From positions 2,356,001 to 2,420,000 of the forward strand of contig NZ_CP017111.1 in NCBI RefSeq assembly GCF_001723605.1: DNA of 64,000 nt, read 5' to 3'. Below, one piece after another: positions 27,185 to 36,519 of this stretch. Position 1 is the first letter of the stretch. The number at the start of each line of letters is the position of its first letter. The notes under the pieces were generated by a model. It did not search any database. It saw nothing but the letters and a program-made list of their open reading frames with translations, and had not been told where the DNA came from. The position numbers and the translations under genes are program-made. The stretch is from Sulfurospirillum halorespirans DSM 13726. GTDB lineage: Bacteria; Campylobacterota; Campylobacteria; Campylobacterales; Sulfurospirillaceae.

Positions 27185-28441
27185 GTGAGTACGCAAACAC
27201 TCTATCTTATCTTTTTTGGTGGACTTGTTCCACTAATGTTTCTAGGCTATGTTTTAGGCCGACAAAAAGCCATCACGATTCGTTCACAAGGTATTAAAAT
27301 GCATTCTCAACCTGACCAATACGGTTGGTTTGGAGCTCTTTATACAGGACTTCCGATCATTACGATTGGGGTTTGTGGAGTATTTTTATATCTTTTTGGC
27401 GTTCACGCCATTCCCCCAACGATGCTTTTAGCAGCAGCCCTTGGTGTGGGAGCACTCACCCTTGGACTCTTGATTAAAAATATCCAAGGTACGACCAAAG
27501 CGCGTGACTTGGTAGAAGATTTGATTAAGGGAATGCTCTTCACCGCTTCATTGGTTTCGGTGCTAACAACCTTTGGTATCTTGCTTTCTATCATCTTTGA
27601 AGCGCTTCATTTCTTCCAAATGCAAAGTTTCTTTCACTTCATCTTTGGCTTAGAGTGGTCGCCTGATACCGCCTTTTTAGAAGGTGCTGGTAGAGCAGAT
27701 GCGAACGCGGCGGAAGCTAAATTTGGCGCCGTGCCTATTTTTGCAGGAACTTTTTACATCACCGCTATTGCGATGGTGGTTGCCATTCCGATGGGACTGC
27801 TGTCTGCGATTTTTATGTCTGAGTATGCCAGTTCAAGTGTTAGATCTCAAGTGAAGCCTTTTTTAGAGATTTTAGCGGGTATCCCAACCGTTGTGTATGG
27901 ATTCTTTGCTGCCCTTACGGTCGCTCCGCTTGTGGTTAAATTTTTTGCGGTCTTTGGCATCGAAGCACAGTACCAAAACGCACTCTCTTCAGGTATTATC
28001 ATGGGGATTATGATTATCCCGTTTATCTCTTCCCTCTCCGATGATGTTATCAGCTCTGTACCTCAAAATATGCGCAATGGTGCGTATGCACTTGGTATGA
28101 ACAAAGCAGAGACGATTCGTTTTGTGGTTCTCCCTTCTGCGATGCCAGGTATCATCGCTTCGATCCTCCTTGGTGTCTCACGAGCCCTTGGAGAGACCAT
28201 GATCGTTGTTATGGCAGCAGGTTTAAGACCAAACTTAACGTGGAATCCACTGGAAGATATGACCACCGTCACGGTTAAAATCGTTGAATCGCTTACGGGT
28301 GATCAAGAGTTTAACAACCCACTCACCCTCTCAGCCTTTGCGCTGGGTTTGGTGCTTTTTGTGGTGACGTTGGTGATTAACATTATCTCGGTCAGTACCA
28401 TTCGTAAGTTCCATAGAAAATACAAAGTTTCAACGCTTTAA
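27185..28441 (+). CDS. pstC: Phosphate ABC transporter permease PstC
   Basis: 418 residues, GTG start after AAAGGA. Six or more membrane helices; the ABC permease loop SSVPQNMRNGAYALGMNKAETIRFVVLPSAMPGI is near residue 290-325 and the core begins at VPIFAGTFYITAIAMVVAIPMGLL. An N-terminal region of ~150 residues with three helices extends beyond the E. coli protein. It forms the channel with PstA. Confidence 0.92.
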   Translation: MSTQTLYLIFFGGLVPLMFLGYVLGRQKAITIRSQGIKMHSQPDQYGWFGALYTGLPIITIGVCGVFLYLFGVHAIPPTMLLAAALGVGALTLGLLIKNIQGTTKARDLVEDLIKGMLFTASLVSVLTTFGILLSIIFEALHFFQMQSFFHFIFGLEWSPDTAFLEGAGRADANAAEAKFGAVPIFAGTFYITAIAMVVAIPMGLLSAIFMSEYASSSVRSQVKPFLEILAGIPTVVYGFFAALTVAPLVVKFFAVFGIEAQYQNALSSGIIMGIMIIPFISSLSDDVISSVPQNMRNGAYALGMNKAETIRFVVLPSAMPGIIASILLGVSRALGETMIVVMAAGLRPNLTWNPLEDMTTVTVKIVESLTGDQEFNNPLTLSAFALGLVLFVVTLVINIISVSTIRKFHRKYKVSTL

Positions 28442-28450
28442 AGGGCAGAT

Positions 28451-29623
28451 ATGAAAGAGCAAAACGACAACTATTTTTACATACCACAGATCAAAAGACG
28501 TAACCAAAAAGCAGCTCTTTTTAAAGGGGCTACGATTATGGCGATTGTCTTCTCTGTCTCTTTTTTGATCTTCTTTTTGGTGGATTTAGGAAGATCCGGC
28601 TATCCCGCTTTTTTTCAAACCTATGTCAAAATGGAAGTCACCATCAATGAAGAGGTTTTGGAAAATCCTTATGTTGCGGTTAAAGGTAAAAACCTTAAAA
28701 TTATCAGTCGCGCATGGCTAAGAGACATTCCCAATCAAGTCAAACAAAATCCAACATGGATGAATACGACACAAGAACACTGGGTACTCGCCAACTCTGA
28801 GGTTGACCAATATGTCAAAGGCAAAGAGTCACGAACCAAGCCAAATGAACGTGCCTATGTGGATGAACTCAAAGAAAAAGGGCTGGTTGAACTGAAGTTT
28901 AACACCATTTTTCTCACCACCGGCGATTCTAAAATTCCTGAAAATTCGGGCATCTACTCTTCCATCATTGGAACGGTGATGACCATTATCGTTACGATGC
29001 TGATCGCATTTCCGATCGGTGTTATGACAGCCATTTATCTCGAAGAGTTTGCTCCTGATAATCGTTGGACGCAGATCATTGAGGTGAATATCAACAACCT
29101 TGCCGCGATTCCTTCCATTTTGTTTGGTCTTTTAGGCTTGGCAATTTTTATCAACTTCTTTGGGGTTCCTAGGAGTTCACCGTTGGTAGGCGGTATGACC
29201 TTGTCACTTATGTGTCTGCCTGTTATCATTGTAAGCTCTAAAGCATCCCTCAAATCGGTTCCTGCAAGCATACGCCAAGCGGGTTTTGGTCTGGGACTGA
29301 CCAAGTGGCAGATCGTGCGTGATCATGTTTTACCTTTGGCAATGCCAGGCATTATGACAGGTTCCATCATCTCCATTGCACATGCTTTGGGTGAGACAGC
29401 GCCTTTGATTATTGTCGGTATGATCGCGTTTGTGCCTGATGCGGCGACGAATTTTACCGACGCTGCAACTGTGCTTCCTGCACAAATCTTTACATGGGCA
29501 GGTATGCCTGAAAAAGCCTACTTGGAGCGTACTGCTGCAGGTATTATCGTTCTTTTAGCGGTACTTCTTTCCATGAATGCCGGCGCCGTGTACCTTAGAA
29601 AAAAATTTGAAAGAAAGTGGTAA
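28451..29623 (+). CDS. pstA: Phosphate ABC transporter permease PstA
   Basis: 390 residues. After TM1 there is a long periplasmic segment (~120 residues). The permease core then starts at [35 protein letters not shown], with the EAA loop [33 protein letters not shown]. It pairs with PstC. The stop TAA overlaps the pstB ATG (TAATG). Confidence 0.92.
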   Translation: MKEQNDNYFYIPQIKRRNQKAALFKGATIMAIVFSVSFLIFFLVDLGRSGYPAFFQTYVKMEVTINEEVLENPYVAVKGKNLKIISRAWLRDIPNQVKQNPTWMNTTQEHWVLANSEVDQYVKGKESRTKPNERAYVDELKEKGLVELKFNTIFLTTGDSKIPENSGIYSSIIGTVMTIIVTMLIAFPIGVMTAIYLEEFAPDNRWTQIIEVNINNLAAIPSILFGLLGLAIFINFFGVPRSSPLVGGMTLSLMCLPVIIVSSKASLKSVPASIRQAGFGLGLTKWQIVRDHVLPLAMPGIMTGSIISIAHALGETAPLIIVGMIAFVPDAATNFTDAATVLPAQIFTWAGMPEKAYLERTAAGIIVLLAVLLSMNAGAVYLRKKFERKW

Positions 29624-30447
29624 TGACAATGGAAAATGGTTTTATTCACACAACCTTTAACGATCGTGATGAGACTCCTGAGATTGCAGAGAGTATCAAA
29701 ATAGAGGTCAAAAACCTTGATCTTTTTTACGGCGATAAACAGGCTCTCAATAGCATCAATATGGATGTTTATACGAAAAAAATCACAGCACTCATAGGAC
29801 CGAGTGGTTGCGGAAAGTCTACTTTTTTACGTTGCATCAACCGCATGAACGATCTCGTTCCAAACTGTAGAGTAGAGGGTTTCGTTGGCATTGATGGACA
29901 CGATGTATACGATAAAGACATCGACGTCGTTGCAGTTCGAAAACGCGTTGGTATGGTGTTTCAACAACCTAATCCTTTCCCAAAAAGCATCTATGAAAAC
30001 ATCGCGTATGCTCCTTTGATGCACGACATCGTGAAAAAAGGTAAAGAGTGTGACGAGTTGGTCGAGCGAGCACTCAAAGGTGCCAATCTTTGGGAAGAGG
30101 TTAAAGATAAACTCAAAGACCCAGGCACGGCACTCTCAGGCGGACAGCAACAACGTTTGTGTATCGCGCGTGCTATTGCGGTTGAGCCTGATGTTATTTT
30201 GATGGATGAGCCAACAAGTGCGCTTGATCCAATTTCAACCGAGAAAATTGAGAACTTGATGTTGGACTTGAAGAAAAACTACACCATCGTTATCGTCACA
30301 CACAATATGCAGCAAGCTGCTCGTATCGCAGACTACACCGCATTTTTCCATTTAGGAAATCTCATCGAATACAGCGATGCTAAAACACTCTTCGTTAACC
30401 CAAAAGAGAAGAAAACCGAAGATTACATCACAGGACGTTTTGGTTGA
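29623..30447 (+). CDS. pstB: Phosphate ABC transporter ATPase PstB
   Basis: 274 residues. Walker [11 protein letters not shown]-loop [16 protein letters not shown], signature LSGGQQQR, Walker [14 protein letters not shown] and switch His (VTHNMQQ) are all intact. The start is taken at the ATG overlapping the pstA stop. Last gene of the pst operon; phoU does not follow. Confidence 0.95.
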   Translation: MTMENGFIHTTFNDRDETPEIAESIKIEVKNLDLFYGDKQALNSINMDVYTKKITALIGPSGCGKSTFLRCINRMNDLVPNCRVEGFVGIDGHDVYDKDIDVVAVRKRVGMVFQQPNPFPKSIYENIAYAPLMHDIVKKGKECDELVERALKGANLWEEVKDKLKDPGTALSGGQQQRLCIARAIAVEPDVILMDEPTSALDPISTEKIENLMLDLKKNYTIVIVTHNMQQAARIADYTAFFHLGNLIEYSDAKTLFVNPKEKKTEDYITGRFG

Positions 30448-30454
30448 TCTTATC

Positions 30455-30490
30455 TTTTACATGTAAAGCGAAAAAGCTTTACATGTAAAA
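30455..30490 (+). terminator. Terminator-like hairpin built from two iterated palindromes
   Basis: TTTTACATGTAAAGC and GCTTTACATGTAAAA form a perfect 15-bp stem around a GAAAAA loop, 8 bases after the pstB stop. Each arm is itself a 12-bp palindrome. There is no T tract after the stem, so the termination role is inferred. Confidence 0.6.
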
Positions 30491-30600
30491 CCCTTTCAAA
30501 TAATATGGAATTGAAAATGCTTTATTTGGCTTTGCATAGAGTACAATGTTCTTAAAAAAGTTCGATTTTACACTGCACATCTTTAAAATAAAGCGAATGT

Positions 30601-31230
30601 ATGGAAAACATAGGCAGTTTTGTCAATATCAAGAGTCATAATTTTCATTTTCACGGCTGTTCTACCTGTGAGGGTGATTGTTGTAATGGGGCTAAAGGCT
30701 TTGCTGCATCACCTCTAATTTTAGAAGATTTTGAAGCGGTGTATCAAAATTTTCCTATTTTGTTTAGTATGAAAGAGCAAAAATTAGTCGCCTATGTGCT
30801 TCTCAATGATGGCAAAAATTATTGCAAATATTATGTCAATCAACAATGCAGCATCTACTTACAAAGACCACCTGCATGTAAACTTTACCCTGTTAGTCCC
30901 TATTTTGAGCATCTCCTTGTCGATACTGCTTGTCCTTCTATCAATCAAGAGTCTGGATATTCGGTCTGCAGTGATGGAAAATTAAACAGTGCATTTGCAA
31001 CGAAAAGATTGGAAAATTTTGATGAGAAGTTAGAAGCAACCCATGCTTTTTTTGAAAGCATTAACACGCTAGAAGATTTTGAACACGTGGGCAATTTGTT
31101 GGGCATACCGTTATTTCGATACATCAAACCAAGCGATAACCCATACATTAAAATGCATTTAGAATCACTCAAACACTCATGGTTTTATATGTCAGTTCAT
31201 TCATTAATCCTTACACGTGAAGTCTCTTAA
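30601..31230 (+). CDS. YkgJ-type cysteine-cluster protein
   Basis: 209 residues. Cysteines in CSTCEGDCCNGAKG, CKYYVNQQCSIYLQRPPACKLYPVSP and ACPSI form the CxxCxxxCC...C...C...C pattern of the YkgJ/Fe-S or zinc cluster family (formerly UPF0153). Function unknown; a metal cluster is likely. It stands alone, divergent in sense from the respiratory islet; weak TACAAT about 55 bases upstream could serve as its -10. Confidence 0.8.
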   Translation: MENIGSFVNIKSHNFHFHGCSTCEGDCCNGAKGFAASPLILEDFEAVYQNFPILFSMKEQKLVAYVLLNDGKNYCKYYVNQQCSIYLQRPPACKLYPVSPYFEHLLVDTACPSINQESGYSVCSDGKLNSAFATKRLENFDEKLEATHAFFESINTLEDFEHVGNLLGIPLFRYIKPSDNPYIKMHLESLKHSWFYMSVHSLILTREVS

Positions 31231-31257
31231 GATACTCATGGTATAAATACATAAACT

Positions 31258-31992
31258 TTAGTCATCAAACCTCAATTTAGTTAGACACTTTGTATTATAT
31301 TCATTCAGAGAAGTTAATATTGTAAGATCTCCTCGAATTTTATATCCATGAAATTTAACCGATTCAATAAGATTTATAGGAAGTTTTTTTCTAATGATTT
31401 TTATTAATGCTCGAATTTTTTCATTATTTGTCAGTTCATCTTGATACACAAAATGAGCTATTTCATTATGCGTAACATAGTGAGGTGATTTAATACACAA
31501 AAGTTTTAACAACAAAGTTTCTTTTTTACCTAATTTGATTAACGATTCATTAAAAACAAAAAGAGAATTTTTGAAATCAAAATAAATACTTTTAGATATA
31601 AAAAATATATCATCATTCCAAATATTGCATAATTTAAAAATTCGATGAACAACAGGCTCTATTAAGCTATCTTTGATAGTGATATCGTGGTATCGATCTA
31701 TGTAATGAAGTGTTCTAAAAAGCTCAAAACTTACTAAAGCCTTTTCCAATAAAAGTAAGATGGGTGCATTATAGCCTCCATTTTCTCTAATAAAAAGCTC
31801 AATGCGTACATCAAGAGGATTGGCTAAATTAAGAATGAAAAGAGCAATCGTATTAAAATGAGATTTATGCGAATATACTTCTTGCATATTATGAATATGT
31901 AGAACATTAAATTTAGTACGTGTTGAATTTAAGCCTTCTATAATTCTATTTGCAAAATCTTGATCAGGTTCAAGAAGTAAAAGATTCACCAT
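31258..31992 (-). CDS. OmpR-like regulator with degenerate receiver
   Basis: 244 residues. The N-terminal half has receiver-like spacing (LLLEPDQDF acidic pocket), but the usual phospho-acceptor Asp is replaced by Asn55 in LFILNLANPLD. The C-terminal half (residues ~135-235) is a winged helix of the OmpR type (LGKKETLLLKLLCIKSPHYVTHNEIAHFVY...IKIIRKKLPINLIESVKFHGYKI). It therefore probably works without phosphorylation or through another input. It lies 21 bases after the MCP stop and is probably co-transcribed. AT-rich; a likely regulator of the reductase islet. Confidence 0.75.
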   Translation of the reverse strand: MVNLLLLEPDQDFANRIIEGLNSTRTKFNVLHIHNMQEVYSHKSHFNTIALFILNLANPLDVRIELFIRENGGYNAPILLLLEKALVSFELFRTLHYIDRYHDITIKDSLIEPVVHRIFKLCNIWNDDIFFISKSIYFDFKNSLFVFNESLIKLGKKETLLLKLLCIKSPHYVTHNEIAHFVYQDELTNNEKIRALIKIIRKKLPINLIESVKFHGYKIRGDLTILTSLNEYNTKCLTKLRFDD

Positions 31993-32013
31993 TTCATTTC
32001 CTTTGATACATAA

Positions 32014-33903
32014 TTAATGGATTTTAAATTGCTCTAATTCGTTATCTAACTTAGCTGCCATTATTGAAAGATCTTCACTAGCTTTTTCAACTTCTTGAAT
32101 ACTTGTAGTATTGGTTTTTATAATAGCTTCTATCTCTTGTATTGTTTCGATAATTTTTTGAATAGACATATTGACATTTAAAGCATTTTTTAGATTGAAC
32201 TGATTACTCTGAATACTGTTTTGTAAAATATCAGCATTTTCTTTAAAGACACTTTCAATAGTTGAGAATATTTTCGAAAGGGAAAAGATTTCTTTGGAAT
32301 TAATATCTATTTGTTCAGAAGCATCAGTTGTGGATTGAACAATAACGCTAATTGTTGTATTGATTTCAGATAAACTTTCTTGAGTCCTTTCTGCTAATTT
32401 ACGAACTTCATCAGCAACAACGGCAAAGCCTCTTCCATGTTCACCTGCTCTTGCTGCTTCAATAGCAGCATTAAGAGCTAGTAAATTTGTTTGATCTGCT
32501 ATGTCAGAAATTACATTTAAAATATTTTTTACTTCATCGGTACTTTCTCGACTATGTTGTAATTTAGAAGCCATTTCAAGTTCTTTTTCTGAGCTGTTTT
32601 GTAATTTTTTATTAAGTTGATCCATCTGTATTTGTATTTTTTGAAAATTTGTATTTACAATACCAAGCTGCTCGCTGTTCCTTTGCGTCTCGTCAATTGA
32701 TGATTTTACTTCATTTAAAACTATCTTGCCATTTTCGACAGTATTTGAAACAATCATATTCTCTTCAGTAGAACGTTCTTCAAGTATTAAAAAAATTGCT
32801 TTGAGTTTTTTTGTAATAGTAAGGTTTTCCCTACTAGTTTCTTTTGCTCGAATAATTAATTCCTGAATTTTTTCAATGAATACGTTGATTGATTTTGCAA
32901 TCTCTCCCAATTCATCATGACTTTTAATAGCTAATCTTTGCGTTAAATCGCCTTCGCCTGAAGCTAAATTTTTGATCATCTCTTGAAGTAAATGAAGAGG
33001 TTTAAATTGTAATGAAAGCAACATGTAAATTCCAAAGAATCCTAAAATAAGAAATACTAAACTAATCAATAAAAGCTTATTCGTTTGCTCATAAAGACTT
33101 GAAAAAGCTATTTTCTTGTCAAAATTAATCAGTATTTTCCATCCAGTCTCCTCGACTGTATTGAAGACTAAAATTTTTTCAGATCCATTAATTGAAAATT
33201 CTAAAATACCAGATTTTTTAGAAAATATTGCATCTTCAACCCATTTTAATTCGGGATTCAAGTCACTTAAACGCTTTCCTTGATATTCTGCAATAGGATG
33301 AAAAATACTTTTATGATCAATGCCTGTAATTGATGCGAAACCTCCATTAAATTGCGTCTCCAAAACTTTCTTTTTAATGTTTTCTAAGGGCAAAACAATA
33401 AAACCTATACTCTTTTCTTCAATGGGAGCAGAAATCGTTATAATTGGCATTCCTGGTCTCATAGGATTATCATGAGGAATAGAAAAAGCGGGTTGGAAGT
33501 TATTAGATTTGGCTGTTTTATAAACGAGTTCTTTTTCAGCATCTTCTGCACTCATGTAGGGTGCTGATGGTGATATATGAATTAAAGGTTTTCCTTCAAG
33601 ATAGGCAATGCTTACATTTACATTAGCCGCCTGTGCTGTCTGTATTAAATGTTCACGAATACGCTCTGGTGTTTTTTCTTGAAGTTTATGGATACTTTTA
33701 CCTAAGGCAATGACAATGTCTTGCTTATTGTACAACCATTCGCTAACGGTTTGTGTAAGCGATAGTGCTTTTTCTTCCAGCATTGAATGAATTTCTTGCT
33801 TTGTTGTTTGTTGCATCATAAAATGATTGATAGTAAGAAATGTAGTAAAGCCAAAGATCATGCCGCACATAATTGAGAGGATAATTTTTTGTTGTAATTT
33901 CAT
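32014..33903 (-). CDS. Methyl-accepting chemotaxis protein with dCache sensor
   Basis: 629 residues. TM1 ([19 protein letters not shown]) is at 6-24, a ~250-residue dCache-type periplasmic domain follows ([41 protein letters not shown]), then TM2 near 275, HAMP, and the hairpin [38 protein letters not shown] 33903 with AGGA upstream is favoured over an ATG 30 bases earlier. Clearly more AT-rich than the other four MCPs. Its place beside a porin and a periplasmic reductase suggests it senses the reductase substrate. Confidence 0.9.
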   Translation of the reverse strand: MKLQQKIILSIMCGMIFGFTTFLTINHFMMQQTTKQEIHSMLEEKALSLTQTVSEWLYNKQDIVIALGKSIHKLQEKTPERIREHLIQTAQAANVNVSIAYLEGKPLIHISPSAPYMSAEDAEKELVYKTAKSNNFQPAFSIPHDNPMRPGMPIITISAPIEEKSIGFIVLPLENIKKKVLETQFNGGFASITGIDHKSIFHPIAEYQGKRLSDLNPELKWVEDAIFSKKSGILEFSINGSEKILVFNTVEETGWKILINFDKKIAFSSLYEQTNKLLLISLVFLILGFFGIYMLLSLQFKPLHLLQEMIKNLASGEGDLTQRLAIKSHDELGEIAKSINVFIEKIQELIIRAKETSRENLTITKKLKAIFLILEERSTEENMIVSNTVENGKIVLNEVKSSIDETQRNSEQLGIVNTNFQKIQIQMDQLNKKLQNSSEKELEMASKLQHSRESTDEVKNILNVISDIADQTNLLALNAAIEAARAGEHGRGFAVVADEVRKLAERTQESLSEINTTISVIVQSTTDASEQIDINSKEIFSLSKIFSTIESVFKENADILQNSIQSNQFNLKNALNVNMSIQKIIETIQEIEAIIKTNTTSIQEVEKASEDLSIMAAKLDNELEQFKIH

Positions 33904-33987
33904 TTTATAGTCCTGATTTTCCAAAAGAATCATATAAGTAATAATTGTTAATTTAATTTATTTTTTTATGGAAAATAATAAACAAAA

Positions 33988-34021
33988 AGCAAAGCCTCAT
34001 AATGATACCTACGGCTTTGCT
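33988..34021 (-). terminator. Terminator after the porin gene
   Basis: AGCAAAGCC / GGCTTTGCT 9-bp stem, followed on the minus strand by TTTTTGTTTATT. It ends the reductase-porin unit before the MCP gene. Confidence 0.8.
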
Positions 34022-34046
34022 CTTAAATAGTTAAAATTAATCCATA

Positions 34047-35366
34047 CTAGAATTTATAATTTATGTAAAAGCGTCCATAAAGAAAATCATCATTTCCTGA
34101 TGGCATAGCAAGCGCATCATACGTACTATAACCAGCCCATAGACGAGTATGAAAACCTTTTAATACCCCACTAAAGGCATATTTAAGGTCAATTGTAATT
34201 TCTTTTGTGCCATCCATATTCATATTACCTGAGTTAATAATACCTTGAGCACTTTGTGTAAAATATCCATATTTCAGTGCTGAGCTAAAACCAGGGATAC
34301 CAAAGTCATAAATCGCTTCGATAGAATAAGCATCAACACCTGCAAAGATAGCATTGTTCGTGAGCATATCTGTATAAGCAACCGCATCAGGTACATGTCC
34401 AAATGTACCAGGGAAATTTGCTTCATCATCCATAGTAGTATAGGCTAGATTAAGCTTTATGCCTGTAACTTCTGTTGCGACTTTAAAGCCAAGCAATTGT
34501 GCGTGGTCACCACCAACTGTGTTTGGCCCAGGATTAGCATAATTGCCTGTTTCATAATTGGCTCCTGCATAGGTTACAGCCAAAGAGAGGGGATAACTAA
34601 TAGGAAGCTTATATTCAGCTTGAAGGTAATATTCATCATATCCACCTGCTCCAATAAAGACAGGTGCATCATACAATCGTTTATTCTCATTGGTTGTCAA
34701 GTATTGACCATCAAGCGTTAATCCTGAGATTGTTTTGTTGATAAAAAATACAGAGTACATGCCATCAGAGAAGTGTTCATCTTGTTGAGTTGCACCAACG
34801 GCTTCACTGCTATAACGCATTTTCCAATCTTGAATGTACATCAATTTAACCATGGTATCTGGAATTTCATTGAAGTTTAAGACTGCAGCATCAAACGAGT
34901 CTTCAAGTGCAAATACTGAGCTGGTCATAATCAAAGGTGTTTTGATTTTTTGACGACCAACAGCAATGTTTGATTTTAAGAAATTATATTGGAGATATGC
35001 TTCTGAGAGTAAAGTTGTACTAACGGAGTTACGTGCATCGTCTTCACTAGTATAATCATTAGCATTGAGTGCATCTCTTTTTTGAAAGTCTAAATCATGA
35101 GCTGATTGAAAACCAAGTCCTAATTTAAAGTTATTAAAACTATCAGTAACATATCTTAGTTCTGCGGCAACAGAACCAACATTAACATTATTTGTAGGAG
35201 CTGTTTGCACGGTTGCACCTGTTTGACTACCCGCAGTATAAACAAATCGCAAATCGCCTGTTACTTTGCCATTTTTAAAAGCTTCTTCGAGAGTATCTGC
35301 AGCATACGCATGACCGCCAAGCCCTAAAACTGCAATTGCAACCATACTTAATTTAGCAAGTTTCAT
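34047..35366 (-). CDS. Outer-membrane porin (OprD/Campylobacter major porin-like)
   Basis: 439 residues with a signal peptide ending near AYA/ADTLEEAF. Alternating aromatic and polar beta strands run throughout and it ends in NYKF, the terminal Phe recognised by the BAM complex. AVGRQKIKTPLI is a conserved segment of the Campylobacterota porin family. It sits downstream of the reductase genes and probably supplies the substrate or releases product across the outer membrane. A leader hairpin containing an iterated palindrome precedes it. Confidence 0.85.
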   Translation of the reverse strand: MKLAKLSMVAIAVLGLGGHAYAADTLEEAFKNGKVTGDLRFVYTAGSQTGATVQTAPTNNVNVGSVAAELRYVTDSFNNFKLGLGFQSAHDLDFQKRDALNANDYTSEDDARNSVSTTLLSEAYLQYNFLKSNIAVGRQKIKTPLIMTSSVFALEDSFDAAVLNFNEIPDTMVKLMYIQDWKMRYSSEAVGATQQDEHFSDGMYSVFFINKTISGLTLDGQYLTTNENKRLYDAPVFIGAGGYDEYYLQAEYKLPISYPLSLAVTYAGANYETGNYANPGPNTVGGDHAQLLGFKVATEVTGIKLNLAYTTMDDEANFPGTFGHVPDAVAYTDMLTNNAIFAGVDAYSIEAIYDFGIPGFSSALKYGYFTQSAQGIINSGNMNMDGTKEITIDLKYAFSGVLKGFHTRLWAGYSTYDALAMPSGNDDFLYGRFYINYKF

Positions 35367-35385
35367 ATTATCTCCTTTTTTTTAA

Positions 35386-35419
35386 GAGTTCAATGCTTTA
35401 CATGTAAACCATTGAACTC
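35386..35419 (-). repeat. Leader hairpin with an iterated palindrome in its centre
   Basis: GAGTTCAATG and CATTGAACTC (10-bp arms) flank C-TTTACATGTAAA-C, giving a 34-nt inverted repeat with one C/C mismatch. It lies 20-53 bases upstream of the porin start and just after the NapC gene. A run of eight A follows on the minus strand. It may be an RNA stabiliser or processing site for the porin message. Confidence 0.7.
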
Positions 35420-35447
35420 CATTTATAGCGTTATACAACTTCTTTAA

Positions 35448-36083
35448 TTATTTCTTCAAATCTTCAGCTAATTGTTTCTCAGCCTCTTCTTTTTTCTTAT
35501 CTAACTTACCTTTGTAGAAGTCATACTCAGGTTTATAGTAATTGAGCATACTTCTAAGCCCTTTATGCCCTACTTCTACGTGACATGAAGCACATCCAAT
35601 TTCGTTCTTAGTGCCCTCAAGGCTTGCATAATGCTCATGCATTTTACGACCTTGCTCACTAATAGATTCATTGGTTCTGTAGTTCGTATGACAGCCAGAA
35701 CACGCTTCATCTTTAACAAAGTGTTGTCTGTTGGCACGATTTGCTTGCCAATCAATTTTATCTGGATTACCAAAGAAGTGAATTGCTCCTTCAACAACGC
35801 CATTTCTAGCTTTTGTTGCAATATACGCAAAAACATTTTCGTGAGGTAAATGGCATGTTCCACAGGTGACTTTGATACCTGTTTTACCCGCCCCTCCATG
35901 AACGTCATTTTGATATGCTGCAACCATTGGTTTCATTTCATGACACACAACACAAAACCTATCACCGCTCGTTCTATGAAGTCCTTCATAAAGAATCCAT
36001 GAACAAAGCAAACCAATGAAGATACCCACTAATCCTGTCAAAAGAATATTATTCTTTATCATCTCTAAGATTTTCTTCATCAT
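35448..36083 (-). CDS. NapC/NirT/NrfH-type tetraheme quinol dehydrogenase
   Basis: 211 residues: an N-terminal membrane anchor (LLTGLVGIFIGLLCSWILY, ~13-32) and four c-type haem sites, CVVCHEMKP, CGTCH, CSGCH and CASCH. Such proteins oxidise menaquinol and pass electrons to periplasmic reductases. Together with the tetraheme and flavoprotein genes it matches the FccABC layout of Wolinella. The start ATG overlaps the stop of the tetraheme gene (ATGA). The C-terminus is lysine-rich. Confidence 0.9.
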   Translation of the reverse strand: MMKKILEMIKNNILLTGLVGIFIGLLCSWILYEGLHRTSGDRFCVVCHEMKPMVAAYQNDVHGGAGKTGIKVTCGTCHLPHENVFAYIATKARNGVVEGAIHFFGNPDKIDWQANRANRQHFVKDEACSGCHTNYRTNESISEQGRKMHEHYASLEGTKNEIGCASCHVEVGHKGLRSMLNYYKPEYDFYKGKLDKKKEEAEKQLAEDLKK

Positions 36084-36517
36084 GGTGTCGGCCTCATCCA
36101 TATTTTCACATCGTTACTGTGACAGCTTAAACACATATTGTCTGACTTTTTGTGTTCAAAGTGGCACTCATCACAATAGAGTTTTGGACCATCGTGAATT
36201 GAATTATGTGGATTTACATGTAATGCATCCATAAATTTAAGTCTGTCTGCCAAATACTGTTTTGTTTTATGACACGACAAACACCCTTTATCGTCGATTG
36301 CTTTAAAATTTTCTGGGTCATCCCCTTGTTCTGCATGACAGTCAACACATTTAAATGATAACTTTTCATGATGAGGCTTAAGAGGAAATTTTTCTTTAAG
36401 TTCTGGTGTTATTTTTACCACAGGGGAAGGAGGCGTCGCCTCACTTCCAATCAGTAGTGACATCACACCAAAGATAAGAAAAAACCCTAATGCTAAAAGA
36501 GTTTTTTTGTTACCCAT
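36080..36517 (-). CDS. Periplasmic tetraheme cytochrome c (flavocytochrome c haem subunit)
   Basis: 145 residues with a signal peptide (LLALGFFLIFGVMSLL) and four CxxCH sites, CVDCH, CLSCH, CDECH and CLSCH. It resembles the haem domain of Shewanella fumarate reductase Fcc3 as a separate protein. It would carry electrons from the NapC-type anchor to the flavoprotein. ATG 36517 lies two bases after the flavoprotein stop, with AGGAG inside that gene. Confidence 0.9.
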   Translation of the reverse strand: MGNKKTLLALGFFLIFGVMSLLIGSEATPPSPVVKITPELKEKFPLKPHHEKLSFKCVDCHAEQGDDPENFKAIDDKGCLSCHKTKQYLADRLKFMDALHVNPHNSIHDGPKLYCDECHFEHKKSDNMCLSCHSNDVKIWMRPTP

Positions 36518-36519
36518 GA

